A DNA stretch of 64,000 nt from Helianthus annuus (GCF_002127325.2 NC_035448.2:84092087-84156086), one strand, 5' to 3'; positions 11,178-23,760 are shown, counted from the first letter of the stretch. The notes: a model not told the origin generated them from the sequence alone. A program made the numbers and translations.

Positions 11178-14100
11178 TGTCACACCCCGACCACGTAGAA
11201 CATACAAAACGTGGCGGAAACGTCGGGGAGTGTTGTAACAGAATCAATTGTTTCAAATCCATGGCAAATGGAGTTTCGTTTTATAAATCAAACATGAAAG
11301 TTTAAATTGTCTGAACAAGAATCAAAGTGTACATAACATAAATTAACTAGTTCTTGTCTCGTTTTAAGTCACTAAGGCACAGGTCCGCCTAAGTATGTCT
11401 TGATAAGTCCTATGCATCATCTCCTGAAAACACATGTGAAAATAGGTACGTCAGCATAAAAATGCCTGTGAGATACATTGGTTTTGTGAAAACGGAATTC
11501 ATGACTTGAGTTTGAGAAAATGTTTAGTCATGAACCTCGTATTTTGCTTTGTCTTGTAAATCATTTGAAAAACGGTAAGATCAAATGATATGTATAAATA
11601 AGAGAACAATGCCTGGTTAGCTGAATAACCATGTAAAAAGAGTTTGTATAAGATTGGTTGTTTGTAAATCCATGTCTTGTGAAAAGCGTGTTATTTGTAT
11701 AAAATGTTCTATGTCTCAAATTGAAATGATTCAAATAACGCTACGATATGTAATACCATACAAACACTTATATATAGGAAGTACCAGTGGCGTATCCACC
11801 ATGCTTGTATCATATTACACATGCCTCGTTACTTAAATCACTTACTCAAACCAAACCATCAAGATGAAATGTTTAACAACGGTAGAAATGTTTATGTATA
11901 GTCAAATGGTTACAACGGTTCAAAATGTAGTATAATGTGTTCATATGCTGGATGAGCATATGCAACAGAAATGCAATGTGAAACAATGTACTACGTATGC
12001 ACACAATGGGCGTACGTAGCATGAAATGTATTGTAGAGTACAACGGTTCAAAATGTAGTGTAATGTGTTCATATGCTGGATGAGCATATGCAACAGTAAT
12101 GCAATGTGAAACAATGTACTACGTATGCACACAATGGGCGTACGTAGCATGAAATGTATTGTAGAGTACAACGGTTCAAAATGTAGTGTAATGTGTTCAT
12201 ATGCTGGATGAGCATATGCAACAGTAATGCAATGTGAAACAATGTACTACGTATGCACACAATGGGCGTACGTAGCATGAAATGTATTGTAGAGTACAAC
12301 GGTTCAAAATGTAGTGTAATGTGTTCATATGTTGGATGAGCATATGCAACAGTAATGCAGTGTGAAACAATGTACTACGTATGCACACAATGGGCGTACG
12401 TAGCATGAAATGTAAAACAATGTACTAAGTACGCACACAATGGGCATACATAGCATGAACACAATGAAATCATGTACTATATATGTACTATTGAACATAG
12501 TAGTATATGATGTGAAAACCGGAAAGCATAAAAGTAACAAGTAGGCACATGTGTTTCACCCCAAAACAGTTTGGAAAACAGTAAAAGAGGGGTTCAATGT
12601 ACTCACCTGAGATTGCTTTGGAGTTCTTGTATAATAACCAGATAATGCTAAAGATCACGGGATATCAAACGGCACCTAATAGGTAGCTATGTTAATATAC
12701 CGGACCAAATCGGAAGGATCGGATAGTACGCGGGTTCGTAAACCAAACGAGTATGGAGACTCGTGTAATATGGTTTAACAAAGCCTACATACTAAAATGA
12801 AACTTAACCTAAGTGCTTACGGTCCATCACGACCTGTTTAGGTAGCTTATGCTACCTTACGCGTCATTCGCGTAGAACGCGTCTGGAACGCCTAACATCG
12901 TGACCACAAGGTATAACCTCGGAAGGTTATAGCTATGGTCACCTAATGTGTTTGGTCGGATCCTAATGATCGACCAAATGGGTTGGGTTCGAAAGTATAA
13001 GCGATTGTTTAGATCGCTTACCTTACGACCCTATATAAGCACTATACTAAAAGTGACGAGCTAAGCATGTTAGAACATGCTTAACTAAGTTTAGAAAACA
13101 GCTTTGGCATCAAAACAAACGGCTTTGATGCTCACAAGTAGTTTGGTTACAAAGTACGCGAGAATGCGCATTTTGGCCGAAACTACGACTCGTCACTGAG
13201 CCTAGATAACGTGGTGATCAGTAGGTATAGTCACTACGGACTATAACCATCGTGATCACGCTCACGTTATGAAGTTCCATGAACTTCGCATCGACCATAA
13301 GCTGGTCAATGCAGAAAGTCAACAAAACGTTGACTTTCGGACTCGAAAAGCGAATAAAAGAACGAAAGAAGACTTACGGAGGGTCCCTGAATGCTAATCT
13401 AGACCAAAATGGCTCAGGTATGAAACAATGGTTCCAACTTAGAGCCTTTAGATCAGATTGTGTGGGTTTTGGAACAAGGGGGGGGGGGGTATTTATAGGA
13501 AAAGTGGAACCGTTAGGATCGTTTATCGAATATCGTGCCACGATCGGGTGCGTACACTTGTAAAAAATGTGGTGGTTACTGAAAATGGCCTTTGGCCTTT
13601 GATTGGGTGAAAGGGCATTGCCCCTTGATCGAACGAAAGGCCAACTGCATTGATTAGAAACATTGAATCTGGTCTGACAGTCTCACGCGGCCCGCCTCAA
13701 CATTTAGGCAAAACTCACGCGGGCCGCCTGAAGCTTCTGATCTGCACATACTTTCAAAAATGGCAGTTTTGGTCCCTGTTGCGTATTTAAGCTATTTCCA
13801 ACACTTCTAAGGCCCGTAAAGCCAACTTTAAGGCCCTAAAATGTTGCCTAAGCATTGTGGACATGAAACATGCTCAAAAATGTTCCGGATGTTGGTTCGT
13901 TTGGTCGTACGAACGCGATGTTCGCTTAATTACGACGGAATGCGCATAAGCGCGAAAAACGATCCAAATGACGCGACGAACGGATTTTTCTCATGCCAAA
14001 CACTAAGGCATAATATAAGGATGCTTACATAAATTTTTGGATGTCCGGATGTATTCAGAACGTAAGTTATGCGCGAAAGTGCAAACTTGTGCACTTTTTG

Positions 14101-14574
14101 ACACTTTTAGTCCCTGAATGATCCAAAAGTATGTTTTAGCATACCAAACACCTCAAAGCCTATTTCTAAGCTATGTAAAGGATATTTAGGGTATGTTTAA
14201 CTTATGGACATATTCCGGAATGTTCGTTACAGTTCAAATTGGCATACTTTCGCAGTTTGTCAAGTTTAGTCCCTGTAAGCGAATTAACTTGTTTTTGCTA
14301 TACCAAAGCCTTCAAAACTTATTTCTAAGTTATGTAAAGGTTATTTAAGGTATGTTGAGTATATGTTGATGTTCCGGAGTATTTGTCGCATTAAACTGAG
14401 TACGTTTACGCACCAGTTTGCGTATAATGCTCTAGAAAGCAATGTAGAGTTTGAAATTGAACAATAATTGATATGTGCAAAACATACACATATTTATACA
14501 AGATCCCAAGTATGAAATACAATATTTCATCGGCTTGGTATTTGTTTGATGGTCGCGGTGACACAGGTGTCACA
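11178..14574 (-). repeat. T1 5' LTR
   Basis: Second copy of the LTR at 3788-7182, shifted by 7390 bp. It repeats the 128 bp array (11913-12415), hairpin chain (12900-13338), TATA box (13488-13499) and candidate intron (11424-12606). Confidence 0.9.
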
Positions 14575-14581
14575 TCTGAAC

Positions 14582-14625
14582 GACTCATTCGGGTCAACAC
14601 TCGATCCTACAACTGGTATCAGAGC
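14582..14625 (+). repeat. C1 left LTR, last 30 bp, and primer-binding site
   Basis: The LTR resumes after the T1 target repeat and ends CGATCCTACA at 14611. TGGTATCAGAGC at 14614-14625 is the tRNA-iMet primer site, 2 nt from the LTR. Confidence 0.9.
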
Positions 14626-14817
14626 ACAGGAAGAGGAGTTCTTACCGATTCAGCTCAAAATTTTTGTTTTCTACACCTTCTTTTCAAAATTAACAAGTTT
14701 TTACGGTTAAAATTGGCTCATTTTCTCACAGATAGTGTAAAACTGCATTTTAACAAACCCTTGAGAGTTTCAGCATAAAATTCGGCCTAAAAATGACTAA
14801 AATTTACCAAAGTTGTG

Positions 14818-15117
14818 ATTTCGCTCGAACGAACATCAGTGATTTCGCTCGAGATTGATATTCCACTTGAGTTTTCAAGCGAAATCTGTTATTCCGCTTG
14901 AGATTGTCGTTATTCCGCTTGAGATTGTCGTTATTCCGCTTGAAAATTTTCAAGCGAAATCAGTGATTTCGCTTCAGTTGATATTTCGCTTGAAAAGTTT
15001 CAAACGATTTCAGTGATTCCGCTTGAAACTGTTCTTTCGCTTGAAACTGTTTGTTGTAATTTCGCTTGAAGTAGTTACTGCAGGATATTTCGCTTGAACT
15101 TGATTCCACTTGAAAAG
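14818..15117 (+). repeat. C1 leader array of TTYCGCTTGA motifs
   Basis: About ten exact and six one-base variants of the decamer TTTCGCTTGA/TTCCGCTTGA occur in about 300 bp. Most are forward and some are reverse complements (TCAAGCGAAA), so pairs can fold on each other. The same motif occurs six times in each LTR. No coding capacity is seen in 14626-15147. Confidence 0.8.
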
Positions 15118-15147
15118 TGTTGTTGTTGAAAAACGTGTTATCGAATC

Positions 15148-18100
15148 ATGAGTGAAGAATTTTACAACGCATTTGCCACATCCCCGACAACTCCGCCTTC
15201 CATTGCTCAGAATATGAATTTGGAAAACGAAACTGGAACATTGCAAAAACCCCCGAAGCTGATGAGCATTGAGGAGTATTACGGATGGAAAGATAGATTT
15301 GAAAACTGGGTTCAAGCTAACCATCTGAGATCATGGGAGTGTATTCTGAAAAAGTATGTCCGACCACGTACTGATCTGCAAGTTGAAAAAACAATCTCTA
15401 AATTCAGTGACCAAGAACGAGATATGTACAAAGCTGAAAAGATGATGATTAGTCTACTTCAGCAAGCCATTAAAGAAGACATCTTTATGTTGCTTCAACA
15501 TGACAGAACTTCAAAATCAATTTGGGATGCTCTTAGAATCAAATTCGAGGGAAGTGAGAAGATGATTAAGAGTAAAAAGGCACCACTTAAGAAAGAATTT
15601 GATCTATTCACTAGTCTGCCCGGGGAAGATACAAAGAAACTGATTGAAAGATATTGCCACTTAGTGCGATCTATGTCTATGTTAAGTATAACCAAAGATC
15701 GAGAGGAATGGTTTGACAAATTAGCTGACGCTTTACCTCAGAAAGAGTGGGGTACATATTTGATGATTTTAAAGAATACTGGAGAATATGATGGTTTGAC
15801 GATTTCTCAGTTCATCGAGAAGATTGAGAGTCAAGATCTTGAACAGCAAAAGATTGCTAGGATGAATAATCCAAGTGGTCAACAAGACGTGAAGATGTAT
15901 TACAAAGGTAGTGTTCAAGAGGTTGAAAGAAGCCCAAAGATACAAACTGCATTTAGTGCTAGAAATTCATCTGAAAATGTTGAACAAAGTCCTAATAGCA
16001 GCAGTAGTTTCTCTTCATATCCAAGTATGAATCCAAAGAGTTCAACATCAAGTTTTCACTCTCAAAGCTCAAAAACTGGAAATGGTTGTGTGATACAATG
16101 CAACATTGCATTGAATCTTCCAGAAGGTCAAAGCTTTTCTGAAGAAATTGCAAAAGATCACATGGCATTACTTGCAACTGTGCTACAATCCTTTGAAGGT
16201 CTAGTTGCAGGGAGGATCGGAAATCCTATGCTGACAAAAGAGGATTACGATCAGATAGACGCTGAAGAAATGGAACTAATGGACATCAAATGGTGTCTAG
16301 CTAGTGTCCTGAGAAGAGCTGAAAAGTTCAAATTGATTACTGGAATAAATGATTTTCTTGATGCACATGTTTCTACTTTAGGTTTTGACAAAATCCAAAG
16401 TTACTTGTTTTGATGCAGGGAGAAAAGTCATTTCAAGAGGGAATGCAAGAATAGGGAAGCAAGTGAAGCAAAGTATCCATTCGGAAAAGATGATTACTAT
16501 CGGAAAGCCATATATCAACAAATTGGTCAACAACAACAACAAGAACCACAAGTGGCTCATGGTAGAAAAGTGATAGAGGACTCGAAGAGAGCATGTTTAG
16601 TGAATCAAGAAAATTTTAGCTGGAACAAATACATTTCATCCGACAGCAAAACATGCTTAATCAATCAAGATGATGAAGGATTACCTGAAGGTTTTAGCTG
16701 GGGTATGTTTGTGGATGAGAAAGGAGATGTCAAAGCTTTCATTGCTAAGATCGTGAAAGAACCAGATATGTTTACAGAATGGATGAAAACTATTGGTGTT
16801 AGTATGAAGAATGAAGAAGAAAAGTTTGTTTCATCAAATGAAAGTTCTCAAAGTTCAGATGAAAGCTCAGAAAGAGCAACTGTTTTTCATCAAACACCAT
16901 CTGATTCTAGTTTTTCAGATGATAATTCTGACAAGTCAATTGAGTTTGATCAATCACCAACTGATGATAGTGAGGATGATGAAGAAGAAAGACATATTAA
17001 TGTAGCAAAATCTCATCTATCTCCTGAAAATTTTCATTTTTATTTTGCAGATCGCTTGGAGAAGCTGAAGGAGAAACAAGCAACAAAAGAACAAAAGCAA
17101 ATGAAGTCTGAAAGTGTTGTTCAAAAAGAAGAGAGTGTTCAAATTGAAGAAGTTAAAATTGTTGCTGAGGAGAGTGTTGAAACTGAAAAGGTGATTGAAA
17201 GTGAAAAAGTTATTGAAGTTAAGAAGAATGTGCAAAGAATGTGGAAGTTATCAGGCCTTGCTTAAAGTGTCTTGAATCTTGCAAAGAATGTGCAGCTAAA
17301 GATGAAAAGTTGGTTGACTTTGAGAAGATGAAAGAGCAATTACTGTTCAATCTCAATTACGTGAAGGAATCTTACGATGTATTGAACAGAACAGTAACTG
17401 GTCTTCAAAAGACAAATTCTGAAAGAGAAAAGGCATTAACCATGATGAATGCTGTGATGATGACAAAACAAAAAGCTATAAATCATTATATTGAAGAATG
17501 TGCCAAGCTGAAACAAGAGTTGGAGACTGAGAAAATTGAGAATGAGAGAATTAGACGCTTATTACAGAGTTATTCTCGTTCTGATTATCTTATTGATCGA
17601 ATTTATCCAACTGTTGCAGGTTTCGAAGCATTTCAAGATGTGAAGCCAAAGAAGAAGGATACTGGTAAGAAACCGTGTGTTAGCTATAACAAGTGTCCGC
17701 CTCCGATCTGGGAAGGTTATTCTCCCAGAAAACCAAATGAGGAGCAAGTTAAAAAGGCAGTCAATATAAAACTAAAATCCGACACAACTGATGGTTTACC
17801 AGAAAACATTGATGTCACTTTCACATCGTCTGACACTGATCATGAGTCTGAGTTAATCAAAAAGGTGGTCGATCAGGTGTTGGATACTGATGAGGATCTG
17901 AGTCAAAGTCTGAGTCTGGAGGTTCAAGTTCGTCAGTCAACAGTCATAAATCATCAGTTAAACGGACTTACAGTAAAGAGTTTTTGTTATCAAAATCAAA
18001 TTTGAATGGTGAAACATTCGAAGTTGCTTATACTTTAAATGATTCTGACAAATTATATTCTGACAAAGAGTTTCTAATAAGAAGTAGACTTGAAATGATC

Positions 18101-18987
18101 AAAAAGGTTTTCAAAATGACAGAAATTAATATTTCTGAAATAAAAGATTTAAATCTTACTAAAAAACCTAAAAAATACACTTCAAGAAAAAAACCTAAAG
18201 AAAGGTTTAGGTTTTATTCCACCTGAAAATTATAAAAATGAGAAAAATTCTAAAACAAAAACAAAATTTGTTTCAGGAGGAAGTGCTGAGGAAGAACAGA
18301 AGAAACCTTTCTGGAGACAATCAAACCAGGAGTTTCTTGCTGAGAAGAAAAGAAAAGGAACTGGAGTTTTTCACAGAAAGGATTCTCGAACATGTTTTAA
18401 GTGCAATGAATCTGGTCACATCGCATGGAATTGTCCGACGAATACTAAGACAAAACAGGGAGTTTCTGAAAAACTTAAAGAAAAAATTGTTGAGAAAGAT
18501 GAACAACCAACTGAAAAGTTCAAACTTTTTGAAAATTCAACTTATGAAGTCGGTGAATGTTCAAAAAAAAATTCTTTACAAAAAGAGAGCCAAAGACAAC
18601 CAAATGTGGGTTGTTAAGAAGTTTGATGATAAAACTGGCAATGATTCTGGTTCCACAAAGCTAGAAGAGCCAAAAGTTGAGATCAAAGAAGAGAATTCAG
18701 TGTCTTCAGTGGATGATGTTAAAATTCCACCATTGAAGGATGAGAATTTTAAACAAAAGGTTGGTAAGGTTGAGATCTCGAATCAATTTTATTCTGAGAA
18801 GAATGAATTTGATATTGAGAAAACATTCAATGGGAATGTTAAGAAGATTTTTGGGAAAATGGTCGAGGGAAAGGCCAAAGGGGTTAAAGATTTTTATGCA
18901 ACAAAGAAAGCAACTTATAACCCTACTGAACAAGAGTTAAAAACACCCAAGATTGGTAAGACTTGGGTGGAAATTCTTTTCCCTTAA
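15148..18987 (+). pseudogene. gag: C1 long gag-like gene, frameshifted
   Basis: The first frame (15148-16413, 421 aa) has a copia-type gag (UBN2/Retrotran_gag_2-like) N-terminus: YYGWKDRFENWV, an IWDALRIKFEG block and an IEKIESQDLEQQK block. A first CCHC knuckle at about 16405-16465 is visible only across two small frameshifts. Next come a Ser/Asp/Glu-rich stretch (16552-17265), a Lys/Glu-rich likely coiled coil (17241-18005), a basic segment (17984-18226), a second, intact knuckle CFKCNESGHIAWNC (18393-18434) and a tail ending at 18987. At least four frame changes separate these parts. No protease, integrase or RT follows. Such long CCHC proteins are often annotated as host zinc-finger regulators in composite genomes; the LTR/PBS/PPT context here shows it is retrotransposon gag. 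Confidence 0.8.
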
Positions 18988-21064
18988 AATCTGGACTTGC
19001 CAGAGATCCCAAGTTTGTAATCGCGGATCAGGAATCGGCATCTTTCTTGATAATTGAATTTGTGAATGAATTTTAAAGTTGATAAATTTTTACAGGTTAA
19101 GTGTGACTTGCCGGAGCTTCCAGGTTGGTAAGTGTGAAGCAGGAATCGGCATCTTTGTTGGTAAAATGAATTTGTGTAGATGTGTTATTCCTACACTTGG
19201 TAACAGGTGATGATGTTTTTACAAGTGGTGCAGAGTTTTGACTGTGTATTCTTGAAAGTGGTAAATCAGGGACATTAAGTTGTACTTGATTTCCTACCAG
19301 TGGTTAAAAATTGGGGTTCATCATTGTAAAAATGAACAAAGTGAGGAAGTTTACCCCGACCCTACAAGTGGTTTAAACAAAACTTATTTTCCGGAAAAAT
19401 CATTTTGATTAAGACAAACTTAAGTGTTTTGAAATCTTAATGAGAAAATAGTTTGTTGTAAGGGGGAGTTCTGATTGTTTATGCCAAGTGGATGGCGAAT
19501 TGAGGTAATTTGATATCAGTTGTCACTTTATTTGTACAGTTTGTTTTCAAATTTATTTAAATGTGTTTGCATTTTAGGGGGAGTAAAAATTTCAGAAAAT
19601 ATAAAAAACATTATAAAATTTGAAAAGCCAAAAACATGATAAAATCAAAAATGAGTTTTGTTGTGAAAAGAGGAAATGATAGTACATCAGTGGGCTATCA
19701 CAACATGCTAAAGAATTGGAAAGTTAAAAATGTGATAAACGATCTCACTGCAGATATGCCAGTAGTTTTTTGCACATTTAGTAGGTTTTGACGAGATATA
19801 AATCTAAAAGTTTCAAACTTGCTTATATCATGGGTAACATTTCTTGGATATATGGGTAACCCCCGAAATCTTGTTTGAAAGATCCCTCTTTCTGAGATAC
19901 TAGGTCTTTATACTCAATGATATCTGGGGTATTATCCCAGGACTTCTGCTAAATGGAAATTCTGACCTAGTCCCCGTATAATACTTTCTGCAATTGCTTG
20001 AAATATAGCTCTCCCTCAGCATAAAAAATGATGAAACATTGAAAAATGCTAATCATGTGCTGTTAAAGAAAAGATCCTCTAAAGGGGACACACCAAAAGT
20101 CGAACCATCATCTCTCTGCTGAACGGAAGTTCTGACCTGAGCTCTCACGGTTTCGCATTTAACCCTTTAACAGATATCATCTAGGTATACTCACCTGTAA
20201 GACTGAATATTGGGATCTGGATATGGGAGTATATTCAAGTAGTGGGACACGCGGATAAGTTTAAGCACTTAAGACATTAATATCGTATCTCAAAACAATT
20301 GAACTTTGTGTGAAAATTTAAGAGGACCTATATACTGACAATCTAAGTGAATTGTTTAGAACTTAAAATGAAATGAAGCTTAACGGTGTTGGTGATATAT
20401 CTCATAAACGGACATGATCCTCTTACACAAACTCACAAAAATATTGTCTGTAAATATTTCTTTACTGTTTTTTTTCAACTCAAAAATCCAAAAAGATTTT
20501 CATTGTGTTTTAGCATAAATTTTGAAAAATTCAAAAAGATTTTCGAAAACTGGTGTTGAAGAGCTGATTTTCAAAATTCCGTGTGCTAAACATGATGAGC
20601 AAGTGATGAGGGAGAGTCTGTTTGAATATTTTTCTACAAGTGGTCACAGATATTTTGATTGTTTAGAAAAAGAGAATCTGAGTTGGTGCATACATCTTAA
20701 TTTCTAAGTGTTAAAATTTTTGGAACTTATGTTGTGTGGAAGAGACTGTGCAGGTTTGAGTAAGAGCTGGGTTAATCGATCCTGAAAAGTTTGTGACTGA
20801 AGAGAGCCAGGTTTCGATACCTAAGCAGGATGAGAGCCAGGTTACGATCTTGGAACAACAACAAAGGGAGTTTGAACATTGATGAGCCAGATTATGATTA
20901 TGATTCTGAAGCTGATGAACTTAAGGAATCCTAGCACATCGAAAGGGGGAGTCTGAAGACATCCGAGAGAGAAGAATCTATTGGTGCTGGTAGAAAGAGA
21001 AAAGCCCAAAGACTGATAAAGATTGAAGATGAGAAGACTCGACACTTAAGACTCGTCAACATCT
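18988..21064 (+). other. C1 3' non-coding region
   Basis: About 2 kb without a convincing gene lies where pol would be. It contains an imperfect direct repeat (about 18992-19052 and 19106-19167, sharing CAGGAATCGGCATCTTT) and three AGGGGGAGT purine tracts (19461, 19576, 20945) resembling the functional PPT at 21065. A short ORF (20522-20707) shows no motif. Confidence 0.6.
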
Positions 21065-21075
21065 GAGGGGGAGTC
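21065..21075 (+). promoter_or_regulatory. C1 polypurine tract
   Basis: Purine tract AGGGGGAGTC directly before the LTR start TGTTGG at 21076. Confidence 0.8.
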
Positions 21076-21481
21076 TGTTGGTGCATACATCTGTCGTCTT
21101 CGTCTTGTATCGAGTCTTGTCACTCGATATGTTAGATCAGGGCACGTTGTACGAGAAAATAGGAGTTGTATGTGTTATTTAGTGTGATTCCGCTTGAAAG
21201 AGCAGATTCCGCTTGAAATGACTTGTGTCACTTTCAAGCGAAATCAACAAGTTATGATTCCGCTTGAAATGCATATGTCATGTTCAAGCGGAACCTCTAG
21301 CCTATAAATAGCATGTTCAAGCGAAATCTCAGAAACAGTTCTGGATTTTCATACCGAGGTGCTGCCGGTTTGATTTCTGCATGTAATCAGTGTTATATCA
21401 ATCAGAAACAAGTTTAAAGTGATTTGCAAGCTATTTCGAAGTTTGTTTCTTAGTTTCCACCTCTGAAACATATCAAGAGTT
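21076..21481 (+). repeat. C1 right LTR, first piece (rest at 30047-30085)
   Basis: It matches 3373-3778 with eight differences. T2 interrupts it after GAGTT; the final 39 bp follow T2 and end CGATCCTACA at 30085. Confidence 0.9.
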
Positions 21482-21773
21482 TGTCACACCCCCAAAATCC
21501 ACACGCGGAGTATCACCGCTTGGGAGCGTGACTGACCAGGATCAAGCCACCAATCATATTGAACATGCATTTAATATTAAGTAAAATAACTGAAAACCAT
21601 CCATCAATACGAAAGGTGATCAAACAAATCATCGTTTCAAAATGTAGCGGAAGCATAGTAAATAAACCAGTAGTAGTTAACAGTTTTAAGTGTCATAATA
21701 GCTCAACAGAAAAGCCACGATCCTTGTCCACAACGACCCGCTTCTCCAGTGCAAGCTCCAAGTACCTAACGAT

Positions 21774-22200
21774 CTGCAAGGCATGTAACAGAATGATCAA
21801 CAAACTAGTTGAGCGAGTTCACAGAAAGTAAATGCGTAATAGTAAGTTCGTTTGTAACAGGTGGCTCTACTGGCCGATTGTATGTTCTATTGGTGGTGGT
21901 GTTCCACGTTACTGGTGGTGGTGTTCCACGTTACTGGTGGTGGTGTTCCACGTTACTGGTGGTGGTGTTCCACGTTACTGGTGGTGGTGTTCCACGTTAC
22001 TGGTGGTGGTGTTCCACGTTACTGGTGGTGGTGTTCCACGTTGTATAACCACTAGACTACTCGTAACTATAGGTATCCTTCACAACCGAGGATAGTAAAG
22101 TGGTAGTCTAGTCATAGTGTCAATAGAGTATCTAATCAACCTTTCAATCCCATTCCCAACACCCCGGGAATCCCATGCCTTGGTAAGAGTGTGAACTCAC
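21774..22200 (-). other. Candidate leader intron in T2 LTR (same at 28195-28621)
   Basis: The minus strand reads ACCAAG|GTGAGTTCAC at 22200 and CCTTGCAG|ATCG at 21774, giving 427 bp. It contains the 22 bp tandem repeat and the small stem-loop seen before acceptors in T0, T4, T5 and S1. Motif-based only. Confidence 0.45.
21891..22043 (-). repeat. 22 bp tandem repeat, 7 copies (also 28312-28464)
   Basis: Unit TGGTGGTGGTGTTCCACGTT plus AC, starting at 21891 and every 22 bp to 22023. Each unit can form GTGG/CCAC with a TGTT loop. The copies in the two T2 LTRs are the same. Confidence 0.95.
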
Positions 22201-22660
22201 CTTGGTTTGCTCGGTATGCTATGTTATGCACTCACAAGTAATTAATCAAGTCCTATTGTTTGCACGTATAACAAATCAGTTCATGTTCGCAATGATACGC
22301 ACTATCATGTATCAATCATGTAACACGTAACAGTTAACCCATTCATGCAATTCACGTAATTCATATGAACATATACAGGATCATGTATCTCACAACAACT
22401 CAGACAAGTATGGGGGGGGTCTCCCCTGTTCAAAACTCAGATAGTACATGTAATCATACAATAAACTCAGACTGTCATGATACACACATAAGCTTGGACT
22501 CTTGATACATTCTTTAAATTCGGGCCCAATGTAATAACAAACTCGGACAATACAACTTCCACTAAACTCGGTCCAAGGATGATCAATTATATTCGGACCA
22601 CACATAAGAAATTAAGTTCGGACCATATGAACTCTTTATGTTCGGACCACATGCCTTGAA

Positions 22661-22810
22661 ATTAAACTCGGACTACATGTCCCTTGAATTAAACTCGGAC
22701 TACATGTCCCTTGAATTAAACTCGGACTACATGTCCCTTGAATTAAACTCGGACCTAATGTCCCTTGAATTAAACTCGGACCTAATGTCCCTTGAATTAA
22801 ACTCAGGCCA
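22661..22810 (-). repeat. 27 bp tandem repeat, 5 full copies (also 29082-29231)
   Basis: Unit starts ATTAAACTCGGAC and ends ATGTCCCTTGA. The first three copies have ACTACATG and the next two ACCTAATG. The wider region 22395-22905 holds many scattered CTCGGAC/TTCGGAC motifs, suggesting an older, diverged array around the fresh one. Confidence 0.9.
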
Positions 22811-23620
22811 AGGCAAGTTCAATAAACTCGGACATGTTGTTAACTATTATATTCGGACTATTCATGAGTAAATAACTTCGGACCATACATGATAATTAAA
22901 CTCAGACAATCAATAACATGGATTTCAATACAGGAGGCAATCATAACAGTTACGTTCTTATACGATGCAAACCCTAACTCATGCATTTTCACAACGAACT
23001 GATCAATCAACAATCATCCATTCATCATATCTAGCATCTTAAATCATCAAGAGAATCGATTATACAATTAACACATCATCAAAATCAGAATAATCATACT
23101 CAATTTAGTGTACAAGACCATCAAATCAAGGCTAGGGTTTACAAGAACTCACAAGAATCAAGAATTGGAAACAATCAAACAATCAATCCATTAATCACAA
23201 CAATGATTAAACAATTACCTTGAATGATTCTAGAGAAAGAGAAATCAAGTGATGATTATCTTGTGCCAAATGATTTGGTGATGATGCTTGCTAGAGGATT
23301 AGAGAGGTGAAAGTACGTGTTTTTGTTTTGTGTGCAAATGATTAGAGAAATGAGATTAGGGTTAAGTATCTAGAATTTCCCTAATTACCATCTACATCCC
23401 TAAGTATGATAATTTACAAATGCACACCATCTCATATTTGACAAGTTTACTGTTTCATAGTTCCACCACCAAGTTTACACATTTGACAAGTTTCACAATT
23501 AACCAATAACTATACACAATCAAACAATCAAAACATATATAATTTCATGGAAATCAATTGTGCAATTACATGAACGTGCAATAAATATGAAATATAATCT
23601 TGGAAATTTGAGTTGTCACA

Positions 23621-23760
23621 TTATCCCCAACTTGAAAGAAATTTCGTCCCGAAATTTGGTACGCACTCACTGAGGAAGCTAGATAAGTTACATCGTTCAC
23701 TGGTTTTCCTGGGGTGTCACATCATCCCCCCGTTGATTTGGAATTTCGTCCCGAAATTCA
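23621..23760 (-). promoter_or_regulatory. T2 twin polypurine tract region
   Basis: The functional PPT (minus AGTTGGGGATAA) abuts the LTR start at 23620, preceded by the palindrome at 23639-23657. About 101 bp further upstream a second set occurs: palindrome AATTTCGTCCCGAAATT (23742-23758), a GGGGGGATGA tract and TGTGACACCCC at 23721. That second set looks like an older LTR start and is now inside the end of the pol frame. Confidence 0.75.

Larger units (their letters stand above)
3788..14574 (-). mobile_element. T1: Ty3-type gag-only element with 3.4 kb LTRs
   Basis: This minus-strand element has LTRs at 3788-7182 (3' LTR) and 11178-14574 (5' LTR). I counted roughly a dozen differences over 3.4 kb. 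The PBS is at 11158-11170 and the PPT at 7183-7195. The flanking direct repeat TCTGAAC (3781-3787 and 14575-14581) is 7 bp long if the ends are taken as TGT...ACA; only 5 bp would be expected. Between the LTRs there is gag but no pol, and the pol position is filled by a 1.1 kb minisatellite. T1 is therefore non-autonomous, and its close LTRs mean it was copied recently with enzymes from elsewhere. Confidence 0.85.
21482..23620 (-). repeat. T2 3' LTR
   Basis: Begins TGTGACAACTC (minus, 23620) and ends GGGGGTGTGACA (21482). It includes a 27 bp array (22810-22661), a donor-like site (22200), a 22 bp array (22043-21891), the ACTCGCTCAAC/GTTGA stem-loop (21820-21796) and an acceptor-like site (21774). 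ORFs overlapping the arrays are repeat artefacts. Confidence 0.9.

Noticed and set aside
14614..14625. tRNA gene fragments at the TGGTATCAGAGCC sites (11158, 14614, 27887, 37921, 45155)
   Set aside because: Only the 12-13 nt complementary to the tRNA-iMet 3' end is present, beside LTR ends; these are primer-binding sites.
15148..18987. Host CCHC zinc-finger regulator gene
   Set aside because: It lies between a matched LTR, PBS, PPT and LTR set, and its N-terminus is copia-type gag.
21809..22095. Trp/Val-rich ORFs in three frames and a CRISPR-like look at 21809-22095
   Set aside because: A 22 bp head-to-tail tandem with no unique spacers, inside a retrotransposon LTR; the ORFs are low-complexity artefacts.
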